A stretch of DNA of 64,000 bases, from positions 40,529 to 104,528 of the forward strand of contig NZ_JAFREM010000001.1 of assembly GCF_017377575.1 (NCBI RefSeq), given 5' to 3'. The position numbers were made by a program, and so were the translations under genes. This DNA is from Candidatus Enterococcus moelleringii. GTDB lineage: Bacteria; Bacillota; Bacilli; Lactobacillales; Enterococcaceae. The notes beneath the pieces were generated by a model, which ran no database searches, had not been told where the DNA came from, and saw only the letters and a program-made list of their open reading frames with translations. Shown piece after piece: positions 1-10,457 of the stretch. How positions within the stretch are numbered: the stretch's first letter is position 1; each line of letters starts with the position of its first letter.

Positions 1-866
1 TCATGGTAAACATTGTCTTCATCCAAGTAAGTGAGGATGCCATAGTGCTCCGGCAAATCGATGCCAAAGTCGGCATTTTCTGGCATGTGGAATAATTTCA
101 AATGTTCCTCTTGACGGTCTTTGGTATGTTTAACAAACGAACCCTTCTTACCATAAACCACAAAGCTTGGGCGTTCTTTTAGACGGAAATAGCTGGATTT
201 GACAGATACCTTCAACTTGCCGTAGTAAAAATCCAGATCGAAGTAATCGTTCATGCGATCTTGGCCTAATAACTGGCGGACATCATAGCGAATATTGTCC
301 GGCTCGCCAAAGTAACTTAAGACTTGATCGATGGTGTGGCAGCCGTGACCGTACAGATAGCTGTCATCTCGCGAAAAATGCTCGGCACTTTCAGGAACTT
401 CTGGTCGAAAATAATCGTAATGCATTTCTACTTCCAACAAATCCCCCAGTTTGCCGCTTTCAATCACCTTTTGTACCGTTAAGAAATCAGAGTCAAAGCG
501 GCGATTTTGGTAACATTGCAGGAATAAACTTTTTTCCTTCGCTAAGGCGAACAATTCCTTGGCCTCGTCAGACGTTTCAGTAAATGGCTTTTCCAACAGG
601 ACGTTTTTGCCGGCTTCCAGCGCCTGTTTGGCGTATTGATAATGGAATTTCAACGGTGTCGTGATCACCACTAATTGAATTTCTGAGTCAGTCAAAATAT
701 CCGCTAAATCAGTGGTATAATTAGTCCCATCAAGAGGTGTCCAGGCTTGACGACCAGAGGGGGAATAGATGGTTTTCACCTTGATCTTCTCTCCTAATTT
801 GGTAGAAAATGGCAGGTGGTAACGATTGGTACTTTTTCCATTGCCTAAATATGCGATGGTTAACAT
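1..866 (-). CDS. Gfo/Idh/MocA-family oxidoreductase (3' end cut by window edge)
   Basis: This is an NAD(P)-dependent sugar or polyol oxidoreductase-like protein of which 288 codons are visible, and the C-terminus lies off the left edge. The N-terminus is a Rossmann fold (MLTIAYLGNGKS), a variant of the usual G-x-G-x-x-x motif. The family EKP motif is at residues 92-94 (LLEKPF), and a later HGCHTIDQ stretch lies in the substrate region. The start is the ATG at 864-866. It is divergent from an RpiR-type sugar-phosphate regulator, so the pair may handle one sugar derivative. The substrate cannot be told from the sequence. The family call is firm. Confidence 0.88.
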   Translation of the reverse strand, partial: MLTIAYLGNGKSTNRYHLPFSTKLGEKIKVKTIYSPSGRQAWTPLDGTNYTTDLADILTDSEIQLVVITTPLKFHYQYAKQALEAGKNVLLEKPFTETSDEAKELFALAKEKSLFLQCYQNRRFDSDFLTVQKVIESGKLGDLLEVEMHYDYFRPEVPESAEHFSRDDSYLYGHGCHTIDQVLSYFGEPDNIRYDVRQLLGQDRMNDYFDLDFYYGKLKVSVKSSYFRLKERPSFVVYGKKGSFVKHTKDRQEEHLKLFHMPENADFGIDLPEHYGILTYLDEDNVYH

Positions 867-1032
867 GAACAATCAGCTCGCTTTCTTATTATTACCTTGA
901 TTATAACCAGTTTCGCCAGCAAATACATAAAAGCGCGCCACTTAGCAACTCATGTTCAGCCTTTTTCGCTTTACCGCCTAATTCATGAACATCATGTTCA
1001 TCAAAAAACACACTAAGAAAGGAACCAACGCT

Positions 1033-1902
1033 ATGTTAATTATCGAACGCTTGAAGCAGCAGGAAAATTTCAGTATGGCGGAAAAGCGCATCGCCGCATA
1101 TATTTTAGAACACTTAACCGATATTCCTACCATTTTTATTCAGGACTTGGCGGAGAAGACTTTTTCTTCCCACTCCACGATTGTCCGTTTAGCCCAGAAG
1201 CTGGGCTATTCCGGCTTTCGGGAATTCAAGGATGCGATTGCGGAAGTAGTTTATGCCCAGCTGCATTCCTCTGATGAGGTCAATGCCAATTTCCCTTTCC
1301 ATCCTTTAGACACACCTGGTAAGATTGCGAAAAAAATGGCCGATTTAACCATTAGCACGATTCGCCGCTCGCTGATCCAACTAGATGAAGATCAGTTAAC
1401 CGCCGCTGTCGATGCACTGATGCAAGCCGAGCGAATTTTTCTATTTGCCCGCGGGGATACCCAGCTGCGAGCTCGCAGCTTTCAAAACAAATTAATCAAA
1501 ATCAACAAATTTGCCATCCAAGCCGAAGAATACGTGGATACCGAATGGAATGCCGTCAGCATCACCGAAAAAGACTGTGCTTTCATCATGTCCTACAGTG
1601 GTATTTTGCATCCCTATAATAAAATCATGCAATACTTAAAGGAAAAAGGCGTTCCTATTATCTTTTTGACTGGCAATCCCGATTCGTCGATGGTGCCTTT
1701 CGCTACCCATTTATTGCTGATGATGCAGGAAGAGTACGATTTTGCTAAAATCGCAACTTTCTCATCTCAAGCGGCCTTTGAGTATGTCTTGAACACTATC
1801 TATTCGGTGATGTACACCAAAGATTACGAAACCAACCTCCGCAACCTGAAGGGAAATCAAGAATTGATGAAGACTGGCCTTTTGGCTGATGAAGAAGAAT
1901 AA
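1033..1902 (+). CDS. RpiR/MurR-family transcriptional regulator
   Basis: A 289-residue regulator with an N-terminal HTH_6 domain (about residues 1-75, including FSSHSTIVRLAQKLGYSGF) and a C-terminal SIS sugar-phosphate-binding domain (about 120-250, with FARGDTQLRA and FIMSYSG). I chose the ATG at 1033, which follows AAGAAAGGAA at good spacing. The frame stays open 16 codons further upstream but without a ribosome binding site. RpiR proteins usually sense phosphosugars. Divergence from the oxidoreductase gene at 1-866 suggests local control of that gene. The ligand is unknown. Confidence 0.88.
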   Translation: MLIIERLKQQENFSMAEKRIAAYILEHLTDIPTIFIQDLAEKTFSSHSTIVRLAQKLGYSGFREFKDAIAEVVYAQLHSSDEVNANFPFHPLDTPGKIAKKMADLTISTIRRSLIQLDEDQLTAAVDALMQAERIFLFARGDTQLRARSFQNKLIKINKFAIQAEEYVDTEWNAVSITEKDCAFIMSYSGILHPYNKIMQYLKEKGVPIIFLTGNPDSSMVPFATHLLLMMQEEYDFAKIATFSSQAAFEYVLNTIYSVMYTKDYETNLRNLKGNQELMKTGLLADEEE

Positions 1903-1950
1903 AAAATGACCCGTCTAGTTAGTTGATAACTGGGCGGGCCATTGTTTTGT
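1903..1950. terminator. Bidirectional intrinsic terminator
   Basis: AATGACCCGTC pairs with GGCGGGCCATT with one mismatch and one G-T pair, with a T-rich run on each side. It separates the convergent RpiR gene and the end of the urease/metal-transport operon. Confidence 0.7.
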
Positions 1951-2006
1951 TCTATTCTAGTTGATTACAACAAATGATTACTGACCATTTAATTTCCAAT
2001 CACTCA

Positions 2007-2942
2007 CTACTCATTCCTTTGAAACCCTTCAGCTAATAGCTCGACGGTTTCCGCCAAACGAGGTCCTGGCAAAGCATTTTCCAAACTCATGGAGACAATT
2101 CGATCATTTTTAACCGCCTCCATCTGAGACAAGGCTGGATCAGCTTTGATGGCGGCGATTTTTTCTTCAAGCTCCGGTTGATCATAATCATGAACTAAAA
2201 TGACATCCGGTTGCCGCGCGAGAACTTCTTCGCTGCTGACGGTAATCCAATCTTTGTCGGTTTGATCCTCAAAAAGATTCACTCCGCCAGCGGCTTCGAT
2301 TAGACGTGATTCAAAATTGCTGCCGCTAGCCGTAAATATTCCACTGTCGCCACTGTCATACACCAAGACTTTAACAGGTTCTGCAGCTGCATTATCTTCT
2401 ACCGCCTGCAAACGATCCTGTTGTTCCTGGACAAAGCTTTCAGCCTGATCCTCTACTTGAAAAATCTTGCCGATATCCGCGATTTCTTGATAGACCTCAT
2501 CAATGGTTTTGGCACTATTTTGATAAACGGTGATGCCGTTCTCCTCCAGCTCCTGCAAATCAAGTCCTTCAGAACCGAATTCCCAGTCAATGCCGTAAAT
2601 AAAATCAGCACCGCTGGACAATACCGCTTCCCGAGTTGCTGAACCATGATTCAGTTCTGGAATTTTTTCGTAATCCTCTTTATACTCTGGCAACGGCCCG
2701 CGGCTGTGATTGTTCAAGGTACTCCCCACCACTTTATCTGATAAGCCCAACTCACAAAATAGTTCAGTTGTGTTGGGACCCATCGTTATGACATTTTCGG
2801 GAACTCCGGATATCGTAATGGTACGATCATAGTTAGTTACCGTTTGTTGATTTTCGTTACTGGTATTGGTTTGGTCGGCATTGGAATCGCTGCAGCCAGC
2901 CAAGGTCATCAGCAGCATTGATGCAAGAAGGAACTTTTTCAC
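2007..2942 (-). CDS. Metal/cofactor ABC transporter substrate-binding lipoprotein (BtuF/FecB fold)
   Basis: A 311-residue lipoprotein. It has a signal peptide with lipobox LAGC and lipidated Cys17, then a Ser/Asn/Gln-rich tether. Next comes a periplasmic-binding domain of the BtuF/FecB type (from about residue 40; motifs VITMGPNTTELFCELG and QPDVILVHDYDQ). It is the last gene of a run with an ATPase, a FecCD permease, a urea transporter and the whole urease operon. From that context I infer nickel, free or chelated, as the cargo. The family also carries cobalamin, heme and siderophores, so the substrate is an inference. Confidence 0.88.
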   Translation of the reverse strand: MKKFLLASMLLMTLAGCSDSNADQTNTSNENQQTVTNYDRTITISGVPENVITMGPNTTELFCELGLSDKVVGSTLNNHSRGPLPEYKEDYEKIPELNHGSATREAVLSSGADFIYGIDWEFGSEGLDLQELEENGITVYQNSAKTIDEVYQEIADIGKIFQVEDQAESFVQEQQDRLQAVEDNAAAEPVKVLVYDSGDSGIFTASGSNFESRLIEAAGGVNLFEDQTDKDWITVSSEEVLARQPDVILVHDYDQPELEEKIAAIKADPALSQMEAVKNDRIVSMSLENALPGPRLAETVELLAEGFQRNE

Positions 2943-2954
2943 GTAAACACTCCT

Positions 2955-3743
2955 TTATTTTGAGCCCGCCATAAGATAATTTTTTGGCAAGTAAGTAATC
3001 GTTGGTCGTTTTAAAATTGGATGAAGCTGGATTTCGGCATTTACTTGAAAAACCTGCTTTAAAATCGCCGGAGTTAAAACTTCTGTCGGCGTGCCGCTGG
3101 TTAAAATCTCCCCTTCTTCCATAATATACAAATAATCGCAGTACATAGCAGCGATGTTCAAATCATGAATCGCCGAAACAACTGTCAGCGGCAGTCGATT
3201 TAACAATTCGAAGATTTCCAGCTGGTAATGAATATCCAAGTGATTGGTAGGTTCATCTAAAATCAACAAATCAGTATTTTGAGCTAAGGCACGAGCAATC
3301 AGCACCCGCTGCTTTTCGCCGCCTGATAAGTGCTGGAAATTTCGTTGAGCTAAATGAGTAATTCCCAACTGCTCCAAAGCTTTGGCTACCAATTCGGCAT
3401 CTTCCGAGGTTTCGTTGTCGAAAAACCGTTTTGCCGGATAGCGCCCCATTTGCACAATTTCCTCCACCCGAAAGTCAAAGGGCAGCTCGTTTTCCTGACC
3501 GACTGCAGCCATTTTTTGGGCACTTTCTTTATAGGACATCACCTTTAGCGGCGTATCATCGATCTTGATTTCACCGCTTTCCGGTTTCAGCGCTCGATAA
3601 ATGACCTTTAACAAAGTTGATTTTCCGCTGCCATTGGGTCCGATAATACCGACAAACTGCTGATTTTCCGCCAGCAGCGACAAGTCCGTCAGTACCGGCT
3701 GTTTTTCATAGCTGCAGCACAGGTCTTCAACCGATAATTTCAT
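2955..3743 (-). CDS. ABC transporter ATP-binding protein (FecE/BtuD type)
   Basis: A 262-residue cytoplasmic ATPase. Walker A GPNGSGKS is at 35-42, the signature LSGGEKQR at 139-146, Walker B LLILDEP at about 159-165, and an H-loop follows in SAIHDLN. It powers import through the FecCD permease just upstream. It is 10 bp from the permease gene and 12 bp from the lipoprotein gene, so the three are one transcription unit. The full set of motifs indicates an active enzyme. Confidence 0.92.
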   Translation of the reverse strand: MKLSVEDLCCSYEKQPVLTDLSLLAENQQFVGIIGPNGSGKSTLLKVIYRALKPESGEIKIDDTPLKVMSYKESAQKMAAVGQENELPFDFRVEEIVQMGRYPAKRFFDNETSEDAELVAKALEQLGITHLAQRNFQHLSGGEKQRVLIARALAQNTDLLILDEPTNHLDIHYQLEIFELLNRLPLTVVSAIHDLNIAAMYCDYLYIMEEGEILTSGTPTEVLTPAILKQVFQVNAEIQLHPILKRPTITYLPKNYLMAGSK

Positions 3744-3753
3744 GGGTTCCCTC

Positions 3754-4836
3754 CTAATGTTTTCTATTTTTCTTTAACAGCAGAATAAAGAAGGGACCAC
3801 CTAAAATAGAGGTCAGAATCCCCAGTGGCAATTCTTCAGGAGCCAATACCATACGAGCCACCACATCCGTCCAAACTACCAAAATTCCGCCGATTAAACT
3901 CGCAACCGGCAAGACCTTGCGATGATCACCGCCAACTAACAGCCGAGCAAAATGGGGACAAATTAACCCAATAAAACCGATGGTTCCGCTGACAGCGATG
4001 GTAGTGCCGGCTAGTAAAGAAGTAACAATTAACAGGATCTTTTGAAAGGTCCGTACAGAAATACCTAAAGTTGCGGCTGTTTCTTCCCCCATTACCAGCA
4101 GATTCAGCAGCCGATAATTCAGCGTTAGAAAAATTCCGCAAACTAACATCATGATCGTTGGCAGCCCTAAAAAGCTCCATTTTGTATTAGCCAAACTGCC
4201 AGACATCCAAAATTCCGCATTATGTAGACCTAAAGCATTGGGGGCACTTAAGACAATTACCCGGGTGATACCTTGAAAAATCATCGCAACCACCACACCT
4301 GAAAGCAGCAGCTGGGTAATCACGATTTTATTTTGCACCCGACTGAGGGTATAAACCAGCAGTAAAGAAAAAGCTGCACCTAAAAAAGCTGATAGCGACA
4401 AGGCATAGGTTCCTAAGAAGCCAAAGACCCCGAACAACATGCCTAAGGTGCCGAACATTTCCGCCCCCGAAGACACTCCTAATAAGAAGGGATCGGCCAG
4501 CTGATTGCGCACCAATGCTTGCATCGCCACTCCGGAAATCGCCAAGGAAGCGCCCACCACAAATCCCAGCAGGACTCGAGGCAATCTCAAATTCCAGACA
4601 ATGTTCTGCTGCAGCAACGTGCCGCTAGTGGGATAAAGACCTTGAGTCAGCCGATTGAGTACCACGTCTAATGTGACATTTGCGGGTACATTTACTGCTC
4701 CTAAACCAGTAGCCACCACTAGCGAAGTGAGAGCCAGTAGAATTAAGACAATTAACAATGGTTTCAACTTAGCCCGCCGGCGGATGCCGGCTTTGAACCA
4801 AGCAACCGATCGAGGGATATCAATTCGATGGAGCAT
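3754..4836 (-). CDS. FecCD-family ABC transporter permease
   Basis: A 360-residue polytopic membrane protein of the FecCD/BtuC family with about ten membrane segments. Family landmarks are LRLPRVLLGFVVGASLAISG near residues 85-105 and GTIGFIGLICPHFARLLVGGDHR near 285-307. It forms the homodimeric channel for the neighbouring ATPase and lipoprotein. A single permease gene is normal in this family. It lies 6 bp downstream of the urea transporter gene, which ties metal uptake to the urease operon. Confidence 0.92.
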   Translation of the reverse strand: MLHRIDIPRSVAWFKAGIRRRAKLKPLLIVLILLALTSLVVATGLGAVNVPANVTLDVVLNRLTQGLYPTSGTLLQQNIVWNLRLPRVLLGFVVGASLAISGVAMQALVRNQLADPFLLGVSSGAEMFGTLGMLFGVFGFLGTYALSLSAFLGAAFSLLLVYTLSRVQNKIVITQLLLSGVVVAMIFQGITRVIVLSAPNALGLHNAEFWMSGSLANTKWSFLGLPTIMMLVCGIFLTLNYRLLNLLVMGEETAATLGISVRTFQKILLIVTSLLAGTTIAVSGTIGFIGLICPHFARLLVGGDHRKVLPVASLIGGILVVWTDVVARMVLAPEELPLGILTSILGGPFFILLLKKNRKH

Positions 4837-4842
4837 TTACAA

Positions 4843-5757
4843 TCACGTCCTTACCAACAGCTTTTCTAAATATAAAGTGAACCAGGTTGCTGCCACGAAG
4901 GAGAAGGTTAACACTGGCAAACCAGCAATTCCCAACACCGTTGGCAAAGCAAAATCTAGGCAGACAGTCAAAACGCCGCCTACTCCCAGCAGCAAACCAC
5001 TCAGCTGAGGATTTCTTTTAGTCAAAAATAGATCCAATGCTAAAAAAGTTAAGATACAGTTATAGCTGTATAATCCAAGTGACAAAGTATCCAGATTGCC
5101 TCCCAATATAAAAGCCCCAACTAGACTAAAAGCTATCGCGCCAATCGCCAAGCAGCCCCAGCGGACACTTGCCACAAAAATCGCGGCTAAAATCAATAGC
5201 GAACTGATGGAATTATCTAGTAAAAAGATTTCTCCCACACCTTTAATCAAAATATCTGGAAAAACCAAACTGCCATCGCCAATTGCTGCTTGAGGCAGCT
5301 GAGCGATCCGACTAGTAGTAATCCAGCGACTGCTGAAGCTGAGGAGCAAAAAGAACCAAGTGGTTAAAATAAAAGGAAACGTTAACCCCGGCAAATCTTG
5401 CTGGCTGAATAGATGATTAATGACCAGCGTGATCAGTACACACATGGCACTTCCCACTAATGTAATCGGCCAAGCCGCTAAACCCTCCACGAATGTGCCT
5501 GCTGCAATCCCCACCAAAACCGGACTGAAGCCAATTAATCCCCCTTCAATTTGGGCATGATCCACCTGCAGCATATGGGCCGTAAAGTTCGCAACGAGAC
5601 ACCCGCACAAAGCCAGCGCGGCAATTTGCAAATCCGCTACCACTAAGGCCAGAAAAATTAAGGCGCCGCTAATTGGATGTTCAATTAACACGACTTGCGA
5701 AAAACTAGGAAGAACTCCTTTCAGCCACGCCATTTTCGTTTCTTTTGTCATTTCCAT
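4843..5757 (-). CDS. Urea transporter (UT family)
   Basis: A 304-residue hydrophobic protein that matches the bacterial UT (Yut-like) urea channel family. Near the N-terminus it has SFSQVVLIEHPISGALIF and, about residue 75, GGLIGFSPVLVGIAAGT. Similar segments recur in the second half (SYNCILTFLALDLF and GLLLGVGGVLTV), as expected for the family's internal duplication. It lies between ureD and the metal transporter genes, so it is the likely urea entry route. It is not a UreI-type channel. Confidence 0.85.
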   Translation of the reverse strand: MEMTKETKMAWLKGVLPSFSQVVLIEHPISGALIFLALVVADLQIAALALCGCLVANFTAHMLQVDHAQIEGGLIGFSPVLVGIAAGTFVEGLAAWPITLVGSAMCVLITLVINHLFSQQDLPGLTFPFILTTWFFLLLSFSSRWITTSRIAQLPQAAIGDGSLVFPDILIKGVGEIFLLDNSISSLLILAAIFVASVRWGCLAIGAIAFSLVGAFILGGNLDTLSLGLYSYNCILTFLALDLFLTKRNPQLSGLLLGVGGVLTVCLDFALPTVLGIAGLPVLTFSFVAATWFTLYLEKLLVRT

Positions 5758-5770
5758 CTCCTGATCCCTC

Positions 5771-6595
5771 CTAATATTTCCGTGTATGCAGGATTCGCTC
5801 TTGGCAAAAAGCCTGATTATAATGTAGGTAGCATTGCTGAATGAGCTGCTCCAATTCTTGGGTGTTGTCGCCTAAGGCCCGCAGGCTGTAGCCGTTAATC
5901 GGCAGCATCGACAGCCCAAAGCGCAAGTCAGGGAACTTATCCTGCAAAACTTGATGCAGCTGGCTGATGTATTCCTGATCAATTTCCGGATGAACCCCTA
6001 GTAAAGAAGCTACCTTTTTAAGTCCCTCCAGCATCCCAATCCCAGAAAGATCTTGGCTGGCTGGCTGTAGCAGCACTCGATCCATTACCGCCAAACGCTG
6101 ATCCACAAACAACTTCGTCAGCAAATTCACTTCCCGATACGTAAAGCCTCGTTCCGACGAATCCCAGCCGGGGGTCACAATTTCTGATGAAAAATAGCGA
6201 GCGTCTTCAGCCAGATATACCCATTGCTCCTGACAATAGACACTGTTTTCGTAAGGAATTATCGGATCCGGCAGATTGATGCACTCCCCTTGGTTTCCGA
6301 TGGTAATGCGGTTAATCTGCCGCACATAATCCTTGGGTGTCTGATAAATTTTCGTAGCCGATTGAGTCGTCAAATACAAACTCGCTTCAGGAGCAACCTC
6401 CACCGTCAGCGCATAGCGATCCCCGTCTAAATAACCGCCGCCAGGATTTAAAATGAAGTAGGTCACCTGGCCGCTGTCGTCTAAGTACTGCGGGCGCATC
6501 ACCTTCAGCGCCCCTTGATAAAAAATATGTCCTGGTACCGTGCGGTTGTCCCGCTGCTTGACGGATAATTCTAAAGTTCCTGTCATCATCTCCAT
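5771..6595 (-). CDS. ureD: Urease accessory protein UreD (UreH)
   Basis: A 274-residue urease maturation scaffold that binds apo-urease and recruits UreF and UreG. Family features are YFILNPGGGYLDGD (about 50-65), TTQSATKIYQ (about 85-95) and the segment around LPDPIIPYENSVYCQE. I start it at the ATG at 6593-6595, 2 bp after the ureG stop and 8 nt after GGAG. The frame is open 12 codons further, inside ureG, with no better ribosome binding site. Having ureD last among the ure genes is common in Firmicutes. Confidence 0.92.
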   Translation of the reverse strand: MEMMTGTLELSVKQRDNRTVPGHIFYQGALKVMRPQYLDDSGQVTYFILNPGGGYLDGDRYALTVEVAPEASLYLTTQSATKIYQTPKDYVRQINRITIGNQGECINLPDPIIPYENSVYCQEQWVYLAEDARYFSSEIVTPGWDSSERGFTYREVNLLTKLFVDQRLAVMDRVLLQPASQDLSGIGMLEGLKKVASLLGVHPEIDQEYISQLHQVLQDKFPDLRFGLSMLPINGYSLRALGDNTQELEQLIQQCYLHYNQAFCQERILHTRKY

Positions 6596-6597
6596 GG

Positions 6598-7203
6598 CTA
6601 TACTCCAATGAAGGCGTGCTTTTTGATCCAAGCCACCACTTCATCCAAGCCGGTACCGTCCTGTAAATTGGTGAAGATCGTTGGTTTTTCTAAGCGGTAT
6701 TGTTTGGCGTCACTAGCCATAATACTCAAGTCGGCATGAACAAACGGTGCCAAATCGATTTTGTTAATCACAAATAAATCTGATTTGATCATCCCTTGAC
6801 CACCTTTGCGGGGAATTTTTTCTCCTTGCGCCACATCAATGATATAAATCGACAAATCCACCAATTCTGGACTAAAGGTTGCTGCTAAATTATCGCCGCC
6901 GCTTTCCACGAAAATTACTTCCAAGTCCGGAAATTTCTCCTCCAGCTCTTCAATCGCTGCGGTGTTCATGGAAGTGTCCTCACGAATTGCCGTATGGGGA
7001 CACCCGCCCGTTTCCACTCCAATGATTCGAGCCGGATCAAGAATGCCGGTATTAATCAGGTATTTCGCATCCTCTTTCGTGTAAATATCGTTGGTCACCA
7101 CGGCGATCTCTACATCGTTTTGAATTTGACGCACGATTTGTTCGATAAGAAAGGTCTTGCCAGCACCAACTGGTCCGCCTACTCCAATTTTGATTGTATC
7201 CAT
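6598..7203 (-). CDS. ureG: Urease accessory GTPase UreG
   Basis: A 201-residue SIMIBI-class GTPase that drives nickel delivery into urease. The P-loop [11 protein letters not shown] is at 7-17. The metal-binding Cys-Pro-His lies in [17 protein letters not shown], the ESGGDN motif follows, and the base-recognition motif is NKIDLAP. It matches the usual length. It sits between ureF and ureD, with 20 bp to ureF, and ends in TAG directly before the ureD start. Confidence 0.97.
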   Translation of the reverse strand: MDTIKIGVGGPVGAGKTFLIEQIVRQIQNDVEIAVVTNDIYTKEDAKYLINTGILDPARIIGVETGGCPHTAIREDTSMNTAAIEELEEKFPDLEVIFVESGGDNLAATFSPELVDLSIYIIDVAQGEKIPRKGGQGMIKSDLFVINKIDLAPFVHADLSIMASDAKQYRLEKPTIFTNLQDGTGLDEVVAWIKKHAFIGV

Positions 7204-7223
7204 TAAGCTCCTCCTAAAATTAT

Positions 7224-7907
7224 CTAAGACATAAAATTACGGGCAAACAGAAATTCATGCTGCATCTGGGCGATTTCGATTCCCGGAGCGGTTGCCCCGA
7301 AATGATCGATAGGCAGCTCACAAACTCTTTCTGTCATTTCAGGAATTTGCTGGGACAGCCCATAAATAATTTTTTGCCCAGCTACTTGTCCAATCGGCAC
7401 ACCCCGCACCGCGTTTTGTACCATTGAAATGGTGGTGTTTAGTAAATACACTGATAAGGTTTCCTTTAGCTCAGCTTGTGAACAATAGGCCAACAAACCA
7501 AAAACGATGGCTGGATGAGGCGCCAGCTGCTGCTCCTTTAGTTGCGCCTGATAATTCAACAGCAACGGATGCTCCAGCAAGCTTTTGCCAATATTCAAAA
7601 ATTGCTGCCCCATCTTTTGATTCGCCTGTCGCATTTCGCTAGGCAAAAGAAGAGCATTTAATTCAGTATTGATTTCCAATATATCTGCTAAGCTTTCCCG
7701 CTCTAGCGCTTCAAAGGCGCGACAAATCGCCATCGCATCCGTCGTTAAAACCTGGTTATTGAGAAATTGAATCAGCCATTCTTCAAAGGCATCAGCAGTT
7801 TGGATCCGCTGCTGATGCAAATAGGTTTCAAAGCCATAGGAATGGCTGAAAGACCCAATGGGAAAATTGGAATCGTTCATTTGAAATAAAAACAGGTTAG
7901 TGGTCAT
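7224..7907 (-). CDS. ureF: Urease accessory protein UreF
   Basis: A 227-residue all-helical urease chaperone that bridges UreD and UreG. Typical are the N-terminal [23 protein letters not shown] and the later motif [17 protein letters not shown]. Its start overlaps the end of ureE by 11 bp, which implies translational coupling. Length and order fit the family. Confidence 0.95.
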   Translation of the reverse strand: MTTNLFLFQMNDSNFPIGSFSHSYGFETYLHQQRIQTADAFEEWLIQFLNNQVLTTDAMAICRAFEALERESLADILEINTELNALLLPSEMRQANQKMGQQFLNIGKSLLEHPLLLNYQAQLKEQQLAPHPAIVFGLLAYCSQAELKETLSVYLLNTTISMVQNAVRGVPIGQVAGQKIIYGLSQQIPEMTERVCELPIDHFGATAPGIEIAQMQHEFLFARNFMS

Positions 7908-8346
7908 GGCTGTGCCCTATGTGCCGGAAGGGATGAGGCATTTTGATCTGTTGGCGTTCAAAGGCGATTCCCTTGTCCCCCAGCAACTTTTCAATTAAGT
8001 AATCGAATTGAACCACCATCGTGTCGTCGATAAATTGCGCCGGCAGATGACGATTCCCCAGCTCGTGAGCGATCACACCCATTTGATTGATGGACTCCGG
8101 TGAAATCACCAGCACGTCTTCTGGCAAAACGTCCACTACTACTAGCGAATCTTCAGTTTCAGCCAAAATGTCTCCTACATGCAAGTGTTTGCCGGGAGCC
8201 AGGCGAACGCTAACCTCGCCGCCAGACGTGTTCAAGTGATGAACACGTTTGGCTAAAGCTTCGTTTTCCAAGGCTACCCAATCTTTAGTTTTGCTTTCGG
8301 CAGCCGGATAGCTGTTAATGTTGCCGATAATTTCTTTTACGATCAT
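7897..8346 (-). CDS. ureE: Urease accessory protein UreE (nickel chaperone)
   Basis: A 149-residue nickel-binding metallochaperone. It has the peptide-binding N-terminal domain and the metal-binding C-terminal domain, with conserved NRHLPAQF. It ends in a short His-containing tail ([12 protein letters not shown]) rather than the long poly-His tail of Klebsiella. It is 29 bp from ureC and overlaps ureF. Confidence 0.95.
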   Translation of the reverse strand: MIVKEIIGNINSYPAAESKTKDWVALENEALAKRVHHLNTSGGEVSVRLAPGKHLHVGDILAETEDSLVVVDVLPEDVLVISPESINQMGVIAHELGNRHLPAQFIDDTMVVQFDYLIEKLLGDKGIAFERQQIKMPHPFRHIGHSHDH

Positions 8347-8375
8347 GGAAATCTCTCCTATTTTTTATGATTGAG

Positions 8376-10085
8376 TTAGAATAAAAAGTATTTTTGCGCC
8401 ATCGGAAGAACTTCAGCGGCCTCACTAGTAACAATTTCACCGTCTACTTTTACTTCATAAGTTTGCGGATCCACCGTGATTTCAGGTGTCGCATCATTGA
8501 ACTTCATGTCCTTTTTGGTCAGCTTGCGTACCCCTCTAACTGGCAGTGTTTCTTTTTTCAGCTGATATTTTTCTTTGACATTGTTGTCCTGAGCTGCTTG
8601 AGAAACAAAGGTAAATGAGCTTTTCTCCAAAGCAGTCCCGATGCTGCCAAACATTTCCCGATAAAAGACTGGCTGCGGTGTTGGGATGGAGGCATTAGGA
8701 TCGCCCATCTGAGCTACCGCGATCATGCCGTTTTTAATGATTTTAGTAGGTTTTACTCCGAAAAAGGCTGGGTCCCACAAGACTAAATCCGCAATTTTTC
8801 CAACTTCTACCGAACCGACATAGTCAGAAATACCGTGAGTGATCGCCGGGTTGATGGTGTATTTTGCGATATAACGCTTCACCCGGAAATTATCGTTGTT
8901 CTCGCCTTCTTCCAAAGACCCCCGTTGTTTTTTCATTTTGTCGGCAGTTTGCCAAGTACGGGTTACCACTTCACCAACCCGGCCCATCGCTTGAGAATCT
9001 GAGCTCATCATACTGAAAATCCCCATATCATGAAGTACGTCTTCGGCGGCAATGGTTTCTTTCCGAATCCGGGAGTCAGCGAAGGCTAAGTCTTCAGGAA
9101 TATCCGGGTTCAGGTGATGACAAACCATCAGCATATCTAAATGTTCGTCCACCGTATTAACGGTGTAAGGCATCGTCGGGTTAGTAGAAGAAGGCAATAC
9201 ATTCGGCTGCCCCGCGATTTTAATAATATCTGGTGCGTGTCCGCCCCCGGCACCCTCCGTATGATAGGTATGAATCACCCGATCTCCAAAGGCTTCAATC
9301 GTCCGTTCCACAAAGCCGGTTTCATTCAAGGTATCCGTGTGAATCGCCACTTGCACATCGTATTTGTCGGCCACTTCCAGAGATTGCTGAATCGCTGAAA
9401 AAGTGGTTCCCCAGTCTTCATGGATCTTCAAGCCAATTGCTCCAGCTTCGATTTGTTCAGCCAAAGGAGCTTCAATCGCTGCTTGACCTTTTCCTAGGAA
9501 ACCTAAGTTGACTGGCAGACCGTCTGCTGCCTGCATCATCCGTTCCAAGTTCCAAGCACCAGGTGTTACTGTTGTCGCATTAGTTCCTTCGGCAGGACCT
9601 GTTCCCCCACCGATCATCGTAGTGATTCCGTTGTGTAGAGCCGAATCTACCTGCTGCGGGGAGATAAAGTGAATATGCGTATCAATTCCGCCAGCGGTAA
9701 TAATTTTATTTTCTCCAGCAATAATTTCAGTCGCTGCACCAATCGGAACGTCGATATTGTCCATAATTAATGGATTTCCAGCTTTGCCGATTGCCAAGAT
9801 TTTGCCGTCTTTTATGGCTATATCGGCCTTAATTACGCCGCTGTAATCGACAATCGTGGCATTGGTGATCACTAAATCCGGTGCGCCGCCATCGCGAGTT
9901 ACTAGCGGGTCCATCCCCATGCCTTCACGGATAACTTTCCCGCCGCCGAAGACAACTTCATCGCCATAAGTAGTGTAGTCTTTTTCAATTTCCACGAACA
10001 AATCAGTATCGGCTAAACGAATTTTATCGCCAACTGTGGGTCCGTATAATTCTGCATATTGTTTGCGAGAGATTTCTAAGCTCAT
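8376..10085 (-). CDS. ureC: Urease subunit alpha UreC
   Basis: The 569-residue catalytic subunit that hydrolyses urea to ammonia and carbamate. Nickel ligands are visible: His137 and His139 in THIHF, the lysine to be carbamylated Lys220 in GLKIHEDWG, His222, His249 in AIHTDTLNE and His275 in [15 protein letters not shown]. The mobile-flap Cys-His-His is in MVCHHLNP and the last ligand Asp in SSDSQAMGR. All key residues are kept, so an active enzyme is expected. It starts directly after the ureB stop. Confidence 0.98.
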   Translation of the reverse strand: MSLEISRKQYAELYGPTVGDKIRLADTDLFVEIEKDYTTYGDEVVFGGGKVIREGMGMDPLVTRDGGAPDLVITNATIVDYSGVIKADIAIKDGKILAIGKAGNPLIMDNIDVPIGAATEIIAGENKIITAGGIDTHIHFISPQQVDSALHNGITTMIGGGTGPAEGTNATTVTPGAWNLERMMQAADGLPVNLGFLGKGQAAIEAPLAEQIEAGAIGLKIHEDWGTTFSAIQQSLEVADKYDVQVAIHTDTLNETGFVERTIEAFGDRVIHTYHTEGAGGGHAPDIIKIAGQPNVLPSSTNPTMPYTVNTVDEHLDMLMVCHHLNPDIPEDLAFADSRIRKETIAAEDVLHDMGIFSMMSSDSQAMGRVGEVVTRTWQTADKMKKQRGSLEEGENNDNFRVKRYIAKYTINPAITHGISDYVGSVEVGKIADLVLWDPAFFGVKPTKIIKNGMIAVAQMGDPNASIPTPQPVFYREMFGSIGTALEKSSFTFVSQAAQDNNVKEKYQLKKETLPVRGVRKLTKKDMKFNDATPEITVDPQTYEVKVDGEIVTSEAAEVLPMAQKYFLF

Positions 10086-10406
10086 TTAGTTTGCCTCCTT
10101 GTCTAATGGGCCATTGGTTTTTTCGTTTAAGCCGTAGACTTCACGTTTTCCTGCCAGAGCGACCAGCTCCACGGTCTTTTCATCCTGTGGTTCAAAACGA
10201 ACCGCGACTCCGGCTGGAATATTCAAACGAAATCCGTATGCTGCATCCCGATCAAAGCGCAGTGCACTGTTTACTTCATAAAAATGATAATGGGAACCGA
10301 TTTGGACCGGACGATCCCCTGTATTAGTCACGGTTACTTCCCGCGTTTCTCGACCGACATTGCATTGAATCGGCTCGGTACCTACGATAATTTCTCCTGG
10401 TTTCAT
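10086..10406 (-). CDS. ureB: Urease subunit beta UreB
   Basis: A 106-residue structural urease subunit with the family signature [19 protein letters not shown] (residues about 30-48) and the [13 protein letters not shown] strand. It is a separate gene and not fused to UreA, as usual in Firmicutes. It is followed at once by ureC and lies 51 bp from ureA, with a ribosome binding site AGGAGG. Confidence 0.97.
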   Translation of the reverse strand: MKPGEIIVGTEPIQCNVGRETREVTVTNTGDRPVQIGSHYHFYEVNSALRFDRDAAYGFRLNIPAGVAVRFEPQDEKTVELVALAGKREVYGLNEKTNGPLDKEAN

Positions 10407-10457
10407 GGAATTCCTCCTAGTTCATCCTATTATAGTAATTTTAGCTGTTAAAATTTC